From: Pyrocephalus nanus
Taxonomy: Eukaryota; Chordata; Aves; Passeriformes; Tyrannidae
Direction of reading: 5' to 3'
Length of the DNA stretch: 64,000 nt
NCBI GenBank assembly: GCA_038380795.1
Contig: CM076268.1
Span: forward strand, 22,175,001-22,239,000
A model generated the notes under the pieces. It was given only the letters and a program-made list of their open reading frames with translations, ran no database searches and was not told the DNA's origin. The position numbers were made by a program, and so were the translations under genes. Positions 51,199-63,179 of this stretch are shown in pieces (the stretch's first letter is position 1; each line of letters begins with the position of its first letter).

Positions 51199-51290
51199 AT
51201 ATTGCCTATGTAGAGATTAGGCCACTCTTCACCCACGTGATTTACTTCCACCTTGCAGCTCTGGCAGTTCCTGGGCAGAGGGAATGCCAG
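51199..51290 (-). pseudogene. Relic exon 1 of a fourth DSP copy
   Basis: The minus strand encodes HVGEEWPNLYIGN followed by a perfect donor AT|GTAAGTG in the family's phase 2. Just upstream, in a different frame, PSAQELPELQGGS matches the [14 protein letters not shown] helix that precedes this motif in the intact genes. The two parts are separated by a one-base frameshift at an AAA run near 51240, consistent with a single inserted A. Glu replaces the usual Val before Trp, and Asn replaces the last Asp. Reading frame loss next to conserved splice signals points to an unprocessed duplicate that has decayed. Confidence 0.72.
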
Positions 51291-51299
51291 CCTCAGAGC

Positions 51300-54100
51300 A
51301 TTCCCAGGCTGACAGGGTCTGACTGTCTTCAGGCGCTGACCCCTTCGGAGGCCACACGCAGATTTAGGCAGAGGAAGGCCTGCTGGAAGGCGCTGCTGCA
51401 GGACCCACAGCGCAGTTTTCTGCTGAAGCAGGCTCTTTGCTGCTGCTTGATGTTCCAAGCAGGTGGCTGACTCTAAATACAGCACGCGCCTTGACGCCTC
51501 CCTGGATTAGCTCAGCGCTACATCCCTCATGCAATGGGCAACAGCCAGAAAAATGAAAACTCTGCATTAACTGAATCTTAAGCAAAAAAATGCTATTCCC
51601 CTCCCCACATGAGCTATATTGCTGTTCCTGCCAGCATAGAGCCTTCCCTGGGAAAGAAATGTCGGTCAATGCAACTGAGACACAGTCCCAAATGCCTCAT
51701 GTGACCCAGTTCTAATAATAAGCTACCAGGAAAGAGCATCTTAAGGGTGAGTTCAAAATAAAGATCATGGGAGCAACTGTCCTGAGCCTTAGCAGGGTTC
51801 ATTGCACCCACTATCCTGTGCATCCTGACTGGATGTAAGTGGATGCCTATAGAAAATAAGAACACACAAGTATGAATTACACTGCTTTCTAACGCTCTTC
51901 CAGCTTCCATCTGGCTGCAGTTCATGAGCTTCCTAAACTAGATGGAGTTTCTAAGTATTTTGTAACCTGAATGGATTTCTGTCCCACAAAGCCTGGGGCA
52001 GGAAGGCCTGTGCACCTGTAGCTTCAGAGGAGATGGAAGGTAATCAGCTCCTGGTGAGGAAGGCCCACCAGGGCTGACAGTTCCTACAAGCTCCTAGGAG
52101 GGTATGCAGGCACTGCTGCATGAGCCTAGGTGCTTTGGCCAGCTTAGCAGGTACCCAGTTTACCTTTAGGTACTTAAACATCTTTCAAAATGGAATTCTC
52201 CCTCAGTCAGAAGTTAAATTTCAGTGCCTTTATTCTCCTGGGTTGTGTAGACTCTCTTGACAAATGTGCATTTTTCTGAATGATGTGCCACTGGCAAGGA
52301 AGTATTTTTCCTTTGTTTTGGTTCCTTAGTTTAACTTGCCAAACCAACACTCAAAATACAAGTAAGTTTTCATGCTGATAGTGGAAAGAAGTGAAGTGCT
52401 AATGTCATATCACAGTATGACTTGAATTTTGGGTAGTGTAAGTAATAGGTGAGGAGGTCCCTTTTCCTCTTGGTCATCTAACTTCTTAAAACAGAAAGCA
52501 TTGTTTGCTGTGATGTGCTAACTCTTCTGCTTTTGCTTATGCTGACAGGAACCTTTTTTCCTGAACAAACCTGGATTCAAAGTTAATCTGTATATAAGGA
52601 AGGGAGCAATGCAGACAGATGGGAAATATAGGCAATGCTGACTCCACAGATTAAAAACACTTCTGCGATTTGCTAGTGCCCTTGAAAAGAGCATTAGTTC
52701 ATTCTCTCCACTGAGGTAAGTCTTGCTTACAAGATCACTACCATGTCACTGGTGGCTTGAATGCCCTACTGACTCAGCTTTGCTCTGTACTCTTCTCTCC
52801 TCTACCCCTGCTGGAACAATAATCTCCTAGGATGAGCAGTATCTTCAAGAGCAGGTACTAATTTACAACAGGAGCGGCTTTCACAGCTGTGGCTTTGTAG
52901 GACAGATGTTCAGGGGTATGCAAAGCATTATCCTGATGGGGGGATTCCATTAATCTTGCTCAGGTGTCTAATTTTGCCCAGCCTAAAGCCACTAAGATGC
53001 ATTATTTCACTCACATGTGAAGTTCAGATTTTTCAATGCCATGTCTTCAAAAGGTTTCCAGACTAAAACCTACTGTAGTGTGAATGAAGTATAAATTATA
53101 ATGAAATATAAACCCATGTAAATCCCTATTAATTTTAATGGAGAACTTCAAAGCAAATCCAGCTCCTCCTCCACCACTCTGCTTCTTTGTGAGGTATAAA
53201 GATTGTCCCACTGCTGTTGGGTTTTAAATGTGATTCCCTATTTGATCTTTTTACATGACAATGTCTTATCTTTCTCTCATCAGTGAAGCTCTTTGGCAAG
53301 GTTTAGGAAAAGCTGAACAGTCAAATTGATGTCTGGAAGAATCTTAAATATGCTTATTTTGCAAAGCACTTGTATACAGTGAAATAGGGACAGATTTCTA
53401 TATTCCCATAAATCCTAAGCAGAATCAGCATTCATGTCATAACATCTCTAAGAATTAAGCAGAATATGGGGTCTGGGAAGGAAGAGGTTCAACTCACAAA
53501 TCATCACTATTTTAGTCTTCTAATAATTTTGCAAGTCTCTTCCAGCAGAGAAGAAATTATCAGAACTAATGCTTCAAATGCAAACAAACAAGCAGAAATG
53601 TATTTACTTTATCTCACAGAGAATCTTTATAAGGTCAACTAATCAATGAATCAAACCAGTAGCAAAGGGCAAAACCAAATTTGATTATCACTTCATGGTT
53701 CACCACAAGGTAACAAGCTAATTTGAGTCAGAGTGGTAGCATGAATTTCAAACGCAGTTGCTGTATTAAAAATCCCATCAGTTTAAGTACCGGTTAACTG
53801 GTGATAGGAAAAGTGACATCCTCAAAACAGCTTAAAACTAATTTGTATCAATTAAGCCAAGCCACTGATGTAAGCTAAGCTTCTACCTGTTATTAAACCA
53901 TGGATGATTCAAAGCCACTGACACAGAACTGATTTGGGATAATTTGGAGTGAGGACGAACTGACGAGTTTAAGCTTACAAAATGCTTCAGAGACCTGACA
54001 TTTTTTAATGTCCTCAATATACTACATGATATACATTATCTTGCTGAAAACGTATCTAGCAAGAAAAGCTTTGTGGTTTTGCTGACAGACTGCAGAGAGT
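51300..54100. other. Intergenic between the relic copy and DUSP13A
   Basis: AT-rich. No coding exon or repeat body recognised. A frame open to about 51350 upstream of the relic exon 1 has no family resemblance. Confidence 0.5.
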
Positions 54101-54110
54101 TTCACAGACG

Positions 54111-54116
54111 TTTATT
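54111..54116 (-). terminator. DUSP13A: Candidate polyadenylation signal for DUSP13A
   Basis: AATAAA on the minus strand, about 570 bases past the stop codon. It is the nearest canonical signal I found downstream. Confidence 0.45.
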
Positions 54117-54682
54117 CTGCTGGTGTGGGTCTTCTGGCTGTCAAAGCTTTCTATAGCATTGTAATATTTAGCAGATCAGTGAAAGAGGAATGTTTCTGTA
54201 GGAGTCCCTGGGCTCTTAAGAAACTTCCCTTGCCACATAACCAGGCCTGAAACACAAAAAGCTTTTCTTATGAGAACATGCATATGAGAACTGTAACTAA
54301 ACTGATGAAGATGACTATGTTACCCTCCCAAGTAAAGGCAACTCAAACATCCTTTACAGCTAGATGCAATTACTGAACTTTCTTCTGGCATTAGCACAAA
54401 CCAGGAACAAACTCAGTCCATCTTAACCACTTCAGTGGATTCATCTGGTGGCACCACTGTAGGCACAGCAGCTCCACAGCACACAGTGTTTACAGTGCTG
54501 ATGTTGGCTGTGCTGGTCTTGGAGGAACTGAGCTATCAAAATTAATCCATTTACAGTTCTGTTGACCTTTGATGCATATTTTTCTTAATTTTTGTAACAG
54601 GCACTGATCATAGGAAGTGGTATATGCACAATGACTATGAAGGCTGAAACTCAGTAAAGTGAATGTAAATAGGTTTGCCCAG

Positions 54683-54882
54683 TCAGCAGTCTTTCTTTCG
54701 CTGTAGCTGAACATCTAGATTTCGCAGGTGTTTCAGAAAGCCACGATTGGGTGAAATCCATCGATGCTCCTTCACTGTTTTGATGGCTTCAACTAATGGG
54801 AGGTGGTGATTTATCATGAGATATGCTAGGACCAGAGAAGCGGACCTGCTTACTCCAACCGCACAATGTACCAAAATTTTAG
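54683..54882 (-). CDS. DUSP13A: DUSP13A coding exon 3 with catalytic loop and stop
   Basis: The acceptor is TTTACCAG after a long T run. The exon opens with [13 protein letters not shown] and ends with a Lys-rich tail and TGA (54685-54683). Confidence 0.96.
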
Positions 54883-56616
54883 CTGGTAAAAAAAAAAAAA
54901 AAAAAAAACAAAACAACATGGAAGAGAAGCAGTACAGTGGACGAAGTTTAATTTAAAGGGAAGGCAAAGCCCTTCTGCCTTCTCCAGCTTAGAGTAACAT
55001 TGTAAACATGATGTATTTTTTACCCTTCTGATGGATCACATGAACTGCTAACAACTCTAATTTGCCATTGTTACACTCACTTGTATAAGAAGTGCCATAA
55101 GATCCCCACCTGATGTCAGAAACACTGTCAAATCACAGAAAAAAACCCTGTTGAAGTAATGAAGTTGTTCTGTTGTGAGAAGGAGGAAAATCAGACCCAT
55201 TGGTTTCAGAGGGCTTACTTAGGCGAAGAAGAATGCTAAAATTTGGCCTGAGTGGACGGCACTAACACAAGAAAAATGACTGGCCTAGTACCATTGCATA
55301 ATAAGGCAATTTGATGCAACTGTAATTGTATTTTGAAGGCAAAAAAAATTTTTGTGATACAAGACAGGTCCATTAATGCCAGTTTACTCATGCTAAGAAA
55401 TGATCTTTTATGTAAAACAGGGTAATTAGTATTTTATTGTAACACTGCCAAGAAACTCAGTTTCTTGTGCAATTCACTATAAATCTCCTTGGGTAAAGGT
55501 AATTCTTATCCTTGGGGACACAGCTCTGCAGGTCATGGTCAAACAAGAAGCTCAGCTGCAATATATGAGCCTCCTCATATGGTTGTTGATTGTAGAAATC
55601 AGGACTTTTGTCTCTTTATTCATTTGTTCTTATAAGTACAGTTGCTATAAAAGGGTCTCAAAAGAGGGTGTTAATTTTAAATGGATGGGTTTGATTCTCC
55701 CTTTTTGAATGAGCCTTTCCTCACAGATATTCTCCTCTCCTCCCCTCTCCGTCCCAGTCTCCCTCCTGCACTGTTCATCTCTTTTCTCACATAAGCTTTT
55801 TGGAACCTAGTTAGAGCTACATCCATGTACACAGCACTCCCTCCTCCTGCCACCCCCTGTGCAGGTAACCAGCAGCTAGCAGGACACCATGTAGTGACTT
55901 GTCCACCACTGAGCTTGTGGAGCTGATCTGTTATGAGAGGCTGCCAACTTGCATCAAAATATGACCAACAATAATTTCATACCTCCTGGTGTGTTCAAGG
56001 CTTTGTGGATAAATTGTGCTGCAGAGAAAAAGAACTGGCTTATATCAAAGCTTGGCAGGTCATGGGCTGGGACACCATAATAATGAATGGTCGCTCCATA
56101 ATAGTCCTGGCCTCCGTGGCTGTAGGCTGTGCCATGGGCAGCATTTAAAACGTGGGTCACACCCATCTTCCACAAAACAAATCTGTTGTGAGCTGTTACT
56201 CTAAGGAAAAGACAAAGACAAATCAAATGGGTGCAGTGATATTCACAGATCAGGAGGAGCACTGTGAGACTGCATTTCCCAGGGTGGAGCGTAGCTTCTA
56301 AGGGTAGCTTAGTCATAATTTTATCTCGGAAATCATGCTGTCTGCAGTGTAAATGACAGCAATTAGCAAAACTATGAGCTGCCTAAAGCCGCACCCACGA
56401 GGCATACTAACAGACAGACGGCATGGCAGAGGTGTGTCCATAAAGCTGTACTTACAGGTCTCCTAGAAAGAGATTAGGCCATACTTCATCAACGTGGTTG
56501 CAAGAGGGCCGCCCGGTGTTCAGGAGCTGCTCGATTTCTTTAAGAGAGGGGACGTCCCCCGTGCATTCCGCAGCGCCTGCAGGTCCCTGGGTGTCCAGCA
56601 CCTCCGCCCCAGACAT
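54683..56616 (-). CDS. DUSP13A: DUSP13A (MDSP) orthologue, muscle-type dual-specificity phosphatase
   Basis: Three coding exons (56616-56456, 56200-55983, 54882-54683) give 192 residues; human MDSP has 188. The ATG at 56616 is followed by [12 protein letters not shown] and [16 protein letters not shown], closely like human MDSP. Exon 2 gives [19 protein letters not shown] and [15 protein letters not shown], with general-acid Asp101; exon 3 gives [18 protein letters not shown], with nucleophile Cys133 and Arg139, then [14 protein letters not shown]. Exon 2 is 218 bases, one codon shorter than in the sister genes; human MDSP shows the same short loop. Known biology: MDSP is skeletal-muscle enriched and is reported to bind and activate ASK1. 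It lies nearest the SAMD8 end, as expected from the human order. The acceptor of exon 3 follows a 21-base T tract. The 5' UTR and start of transcription were not resolved. Confidence 0.95.
54888..54908 (-). repeat. DUSP13A: T21 tract serving as polypyrimidine tract
   Basis: Read on the minus strand this is 21 T followed by ACCAG, the acceptor of DUSP13A exon 3. The tract is unusually pure and may vary in length. Confidence 0.75.
55983..56200 (-). CDS. DUSP13A: DUSP13A coding exon 2
   Basis: 218 bases; acceptor TTTTCCTTAG, donor GGAG|GTATGAAA (phase 1). It encodes THVLNAAHG and HYYGVPAHD, with the general-acid Asp. Confidence 0.95.
56456..56616 (-). CDS. DUSP13A: DUSP13A coding exon 1
   Basis: 53 codons plus two bases, with donor CCT|GTAAGTAC (phase 2). 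The ATG was chosen because its length and the following Leu-rich helix and VDEVWPNL motif match human MDSP. The exon sits in a locally GC-rich stretch. Confidence 0.92.
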
Positions 56617-57010
56617 GCTGGGAGCCAGGCAGAGACCCCGCTACCCCGGCTGCAGTCCCGGCGCTGGGACGCTGCCAGCCCCGGTCGGTCATGGGGACAC
56701 TGGAGATGGGCTGGGACAGGTGCCGGGAGCCAGCCTGTGCCAGCAGCCAGCCTGTGCCAGCAGCCAGGCCTTCCCTGCGCTGCAGCCGCCCCCGGGCCCC
56801 CTCCCCAGCGCTGGCCCCTCGCCTCTGCAGCACCCGAACCGGCACAGCCAGTTCAGACAGATGCAGGGACCAAACTGGGCATTACTGGGTCCTCACTCGT
56901 TCCAGTCCGCTTCTCAGGGCTCGTCCCCAGAGCCGCACAACAGCCCTGGTAGTGGGCACATCAGCCACACGTGGCAGCAGTCCCCTGCCTGCAGGACACC
57001 CCCCAGCACA
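56617..57010 (-). promoter_or_regulatory. DUSP13A: GC-rich 5' flank of DUSP13A
   Basis: Moderately CpG- and GC-rich sequence directly upstream of the DUSP13A ATG, with a short direct repeat of CAGCCTGTGCCAGCAGC near 56735-56768. It probably contains the 5' UTR and promoter. No TATA box was placed with confidence. Confidence 0.4.
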
Positions 57011-60000
57011 TGGCTGTGACTGTGCTCAGTCACGTCCTCGACAGAGCATTGGTATTCATCACAAGCAATTGAAGGCCTGATAAAGGAAAAATAGAAACCT
57101 GTCCAGTGCAAGTAGAGTGGCAACTCTGTCCCATTAACAACTGTCTGATTTCGAGATGCTTAAAAACATTGCTGTGAAAGGGTCAGAAATGCATCAGTGG
57201 GTCCTACCAACATGGTCACCAGGAGGTTAAACACCAAGCAGATTATTATGTCTTGCTTATTACTGATAATCTACAGAAATTTATTACTTGAAGTTACTGT
57301 GTTTTCACCAAGTAAGATTATCTGAGTCTAACTGTACTTCAGATTTTTAATATTTTCTATTGCAGTCACTACTTTCATCACTGTGTTAATACAATACACC
57401 TGCCACGTATTGCATGGTACCTCCCTCTGTTGAAAAGAGAACAAAGACCGTGAGTATAATAGTTTTCAGGTGACACTTGTGAGTCATGGAGTTAGTTTAT
57501 ATAGGAAGGTCTTGGGAGCCACAGGTTAGAGACCCATCATATCAAACTGTAGTACTAGTGGGCCCTTTGAAGTACAATGGCGCTTGTGCTTCTGGTCTGC
57601 AGGATGTGTGACTCCTGGCAGGGGGCTGTAAAACTGTCAGTGATGGAGCTACAAAGCAGAACAAATGAAACACTGATGCTCTTTCTCTGTAAGCCAGGCA
57701 GTCCTCAAGAGAAGGTGACTCAAGGGAGAAGCTGGCTGCTGATAGTATCCCCTGTGGAAAAAAAGGGCAATGAATGAAAAGAATGGTCAGGTCTGAGCCA
57801 TCTTTATTCTACATACATTTATATACTATTATTGAGAGAAGGCTTGCTTTAATTTATCAAGAGACATATCATGGAGAGCCATTTCAAACTGGGTAATAAA
57901 GTCTGGACTAATTAACTATGCTTAGGAGTATCAGGGTGAGAGATCACCATAATGCAATGCAATACTTTCCAGCATCAGAGGGCAAAAGTCACCAAGAAGA
58001 AGAGAAAAGAAAGTGACTTTGTATAGAATATCCCATGAAGCAGAAATTACTAGTATTCTGTGGATTTAGGGAAGAAACTGCTTAAGAGCATCCTGTATAT
58101 AAAGAGACTTGTTTCTTCCCCCTGCCGTATGTGTTCTGACCTAAAAGATGAAATAAGGGAAACTACAAGCAACAGCGCTGCGGTGCTTATTTAGAGGGGG
58201 CAGTGAGACAGGCAGTCAGGCTCTGCTGTGAGGCAATCAGCTGGTCAGATCCAGCAGAGGAGAGGACTGGAGAAATGGTTGAAGTTATATTAAGGGCATG
58301 TACATATTGCTTGTAGTATGTTACCTTGTTTTTCTGTTTTGCTCTTCTTTTTTTCCTTTACTAAACTAGTGCTTTTTAAGCTGATTGATTTGTGCTCAAG
58401 AATGAGGAAAATTGAGCAGGTTAAGTTGTTCAATTTAGTTTACTTTTCTCAGGTTTCTGGGTGGAGACTTAAGGTGAGGCTTTACTATCAGGTTTTTTTA
58501 AATGTAAGCCCAGCCCATTTGTTGCCAGTCAAGTTCTGTCAAATAAGTGACATTCACATTTAAGTTTATGCCTTTTCTGCTGCAAAACTTTTACTGCCTC
58601 TACCCCAAACGCACTAAGAATTCAAAGTGCATTTGCAGCATGAGAGATGACAAACAGAAAAACGTCAGCTCCAGAAAAATGTTCTTCAAGTCCTGTGTGC
58701 CTTCAACATTTGTATGGCATGCAGTCATCTTCTTCAAAACACTGGCATTCCACATCTAACATCCTCTAAGCATTTAATAGTCTGCAAGCATGGCTTTGGT
58801 AAAGCTGCGTTACTGACCTTTTTTAGCCAGGAGTTGCCTCTGAAACAGACAGGAGGCAGAGATCTGGCTTTCAGATACATTTGCCTCTCAAATCTGTGCT
58901 TTTTTCCCGGCCCTTTTAAATCTACTAAGAATGGATGTAAAAAGCAACAAACTGATATGTGGCCACACAGAATAGAAGCAAATTTAGCTTTCTGTGCGGA
59001 AGACACCTTTTGAGATTCTAAGAATTTGGAGGTTCTCCTGGCTGTTGGGATGGTGGGCAGCTCTAAACCAAACATTTGTGTGTAATTATATATGAGTAGT
59101 AGCTGCTGTCTCAGTTGAAATTAATGCGTGATTAATTTCAGAACAAGCAACAGAAGGCATTCTTCTAATTGGACCATGCCTTGGTGATTACTTTGTAGGT
59201 AGTACTTGCTGGAATAATCTAAATCAAACATTCGCTGGCTAATAATATATTAGGTGGCAACAGTGTAAACTGCCATGGAGTGCTCTAGTAGCCTGCGGCA
59301 TGGCATTATCGGGAAAACGCGCAGCAGTTGAGAACAGGAAATTCATGGTAGCTTTTCTATTTCTTCTATTGAAATTAGTGCCATCAGTTCTAACTGACAC
59401 CTTTCCATCTCTCTAATGAAAACAGGGCCAAAATCAGGCTCCTTTCACATAATCCTGAAAGAAGAAAGCTTTTACAGGGAAAACGTTACAGAATGGAAGT
59501 TCAGCTAGCTAGGATTCTATTGATAGAGTATCTCCAGCTGCAAAATATCTTATTTCACTCGTCACCCTGTTTTCAGGATTTGATTTTTGGGATGGTAAAC
59601 TATTGAAGAAGGATTGAACTATTTGAATTCTGGTACATTTTGGTCAATACTAAGTGAGACAGTTTTCTGGTGTTCCACAACACAAATGTATTTTTAACAT
59701 GTGAAACAATTTTGTCTGATGATCACAAAGAGTTAATTCTTTTTTTTCCCCCCTTTTTTTTCCTCCTCTAATAAGCTCATTTTTTGTCTTGAAAAATGAT
59801 TGTGATTCACTACTTTGATTATCCCTTAGGCATCCAATCTATTTCTCTTCCATTACAGAATTAGGAAATTTGAAGAAAAAACAGATGCTTGAAAGTTCAC
59901 GTATGACTGACTTAAGTATTCTGCAAATGAAGTAGATTACAATGAAATTATAGGGCAGGACCTGATCTGTGCAAAAATGATATTACCAAACCAACACTCC

Positions 60001-60890
60001 CTCCAGCCCAGAAAACGATTTAGATCAATTAGCACTTCTAGTGAAAGACATTCCCCTTGCCATATTATATTCTTTGCTGGCTGAGATTTTTCATAAGCAA
60101 TTCTTTCTCTGTTCAGATGAGGCCTTTCTTTCTTGTGTAGGGTCTTAAAATTTGAGATAGATTATTTCAAATAATTAAATGCTAACAGTATTCTTTAATG
60201 ACAGTGTTTAAAAAAACCACAAAACATTACATTAATGCATCTCATTTTCCTTTGCTATGTAATATATTGTAACTTGAGCTAGTTGGAAATTTTCAATATA
60301 AATTTCCTTTCTTTTATTGTATTAAGTGTCAGCCTGAACATGAAATCAATCTAACTATGTGAATTGAATAAATTGTTTTCAATCTAAAGATGCATCAGTG
60401 TTATTACACAATTTAACGACTTTTTTATCTTGGCAATCCATAGCAGTTTTAAAAGGATCTGTAGCACAGAGTTTGTCATAAATTCTCAAACTGACATGTC
60501 AGCATTGGCACTGCCTGTCAAACTTACTTCAATGCCTTCATGTCACATGGCATGAAGTGACATAACTCAAAGTGAAGGAATAAGGTTTATCGGAAATTTC
60601 TGTTAAATAAAGTACAAAGTATTTGGATAATTCATCCTTTTAAAGAACTTCAAGTGTTAGCAAGTAGAAGTAGTTTTCAGCTTTGAAGTGTAGGAGCTAA
60701 GCAGCTATTATATATCTACTTTCATCTAAGAGTTAGAAGTTTTAAATTATGCTATTTATTACTTTTCTGTGCAAGCTATTTTGGTAATTTTCAAAATACT
60801 TGTTAGGTGATGAAACTAGACAGAACAGAAAAATGCCATTAGCAGTGATAACTGTGGATAGAAACTGACCATCAAGCATTTTTTCCACTG
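57011..60890. other. Intergenic between DUSP13A and the CR1 copy
   Basis: AT-rich, without recognisable exons. The part from about 59100 to 60500 is simple-repeat poor and could hold conserved noncoding elements, which cannot be judged from one sequence. Confidence 0.45.
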
Positions 60891-60895
60891 CTGAG

Positions 60896-61210
60896 GTTCA
60901 CAAAATCACAGATTTGTTAGGGTTGGAAAGGACCTCCGGAAATCATCCAGTCCAACCCCCATGCCAAGGCAGGGTCACCCAGAGCCGGTTACACAGGAAC
61001 ATGTCCAGGTGGTTTTTGAATGTCTCCAGAGAGATGGACTCCAACACCTCTCTGGGCAGCTATTCCAGTGTTCTGCCACACTCAACGTAAAGAAGTTCTT
61101 CCTCATCTTGTGTTTTAGTTTATGACCATTACTCCTTTTCCTGTCACTGGGCAAATCACTGCTGCAAACCAGCCCAGCACCCTCTGTAGCCAGACACAGG
61201 GTGCTCTCCA
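60896..61210 (-). mobile_element. CR1 LINE 3' fragment
   Basis: The plus strand reads GGTTGGAAAGGACC, then ATCCAGTCCAACCCCC and CACCCAGAGCC, the reverse complement of the avian CR1 3' end. Only the last few hundred bases of the element remain, with the 3' end at the lower coordinate. CR1 is the dominant LINE of bird genomes, which supports the host call. Confidence 0.85.
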
Positions 61211-61214
61211 GTGT

Positions 61215-63150
61215 GTATATGTCTGTCTGTCTTAGTCACTTTTACTCTGGATGCAACTTTTGGCCAGGGGTTCACTGCATGGAAATCAATTGCTGGAATC
61301 ACATACCTTAGGGCCTGTAAACTTCAGATAGTCCTGGATTCCCATGCTTGTGTAAATATCTCATTTTCCAAGCTTGACTTCTGAAGTCTATAAACTGAAT
61401 TTGGGAAGTAATTTTTAGTTGGGTTGCTGGTCTTGCTATAAACTCTGTAGGGAAACAGGGTAAGGAAACTTTTGCTTTCATTTTTGTTTCCTTCCTGGAA
61501 TCTGGTGAGCTGGTAGATTCTTGTGCATGTTTAGAAGAAAAAAAAACACCAAACCACATCACAAAGCCATAGCACTGTGAACAAAGCAGCAGTTTCCTGG
61601 CACCTCCCATGAGAAGGCTAAGAATGAGAACCTGAAAGGTGAGTTTAGCTTCAGGACTGTGCTTCAATCACTGTCATGGTGACCTATTCCATGATGAGAC
61701 AGCCCTGCAGCCTGCTGCAATTACTTTTGCAGCAATTTTTAAATTTTCAGTTTGTGCTTATTTTTACATTTTTAGCTCATACGAGTTGTTCAGATACAAG
61801 CAAAGGCTGCAATGTATTGTAAATTGTACCAGCTTAGGACCTGGAAGTGTACAAAAAGTTGTGCTTAACTGGAAGATGGTAGAGAAAATTTCACATCAAA
61901 AAGAGAAAGAAGGGGAACATTTTGAGGGCTGCAATCACACTTGATTCCTACATTGTTTGCAGAGGCTGCTAAACTGGCAACAAAAGTGGAACATTCCCTC
62001 CAATTTCAGCAAGTTATTTTGGGAAACCACATCATTTAAAAACATAAAAGTGGGACAGAACAGACTGCCTAGAGATATGCACCTTACAACCAATATCAGG
62101 CCATGTGGAAACAAGCAGAAGTTCTCACAGCTTGTTTCTTATCTGCATATCCAGGATACAGCCCATTACAGCTGAGATTGTACAACAGTGGATGTTTGCA
62201 TTAGATTGCTTGATGACGACAACTTGATGCAGTTTTGAAGCACTTCGAAATGCAAAATTTCCTTGTTTCACTGCAGCAGCATATAAGCATTGCGAAAGAT
62301 CCTTTTTTGTTTTCATTTAGAATACAGATCACAAGGCCACATTCTCTGAAAAGGCTAATGTCATTAACTTAATGGAGCTACGCTGGCACCTGCTTTTGAC
62401 TTCTACTGAAGCTACAACTTAGACTTGTCTTGGACCTCATTACATCATCAACAAAGTGAATTTCAGTGTTCTGAAAACTGCTGCAAAGGGCTGGTTGCTA
62501 CCACAGTCAGTTGATATGCAACATAAATTTATTTTTGGACCATTTTTTTCCTAATTTGTCTGTCTCCTTCTGTCCTCTCCATTTGTATTATTTATAGGTT
62601 ATGGAACTCCTGAAGTTACAATGCCTTGCTGGAGCTCTAAGTCATCTGTGCTGTTCACATCTCTGCTGTGGATCACTGTGAATAAATGAGTCAGTGAGTG
62701 AGTGTTGTCAGCCAGCTGCAGTTTTGTTTTTCCTATGGGCATCAGAAAAGAATAATGCTGCAACTGAACAGTTTTTCAGTGATTGATAGGAGGATTGACA
62801 GGACGAGGCTCCTGTAAATTTTCTCTGCTAGTTTGTCCTCACACATGCCTTTAGATGAAGGATGGGGATATTTTTCATTACCACACTGGTAGCTTTTTAA
62901 ATTATGTCAGGATCACTCACTTTTGAGAGTTTTTACTCTCAAAAAAAAAAAAAAAAATCCTATTTAGTGTCTTTCTCACATCCAGGCTGTACGAAGTTCC
63001 CAGCGATGGACAGAAAGATCATATGGGAAAAAAATATGCTATGGTTTCTTCCAGGAGAACAACTCCCTTAGCCTGGTCTAAGCCTGCGCAAGACACCCTT
63101 GCATCTCCCTTCAGCTGGTCTCTGTGGGGATGATGGATTACTTATTCACT
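61215..63150. other. Intergenic before the SAMD8 CpG island
   Basis: AT-rich with one A17 run. No gene recognised. Confidence 0.5.
62941..62957. repeat. A homopolymer
   Basis: A run of 17 A in AT-rich intergenic sequence. Nothing else is recognised beside it. Confidence 0.7.
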
Positions 63151-63179
63151 TGATTTACGAGGTCTAAACAGCACGCTGC

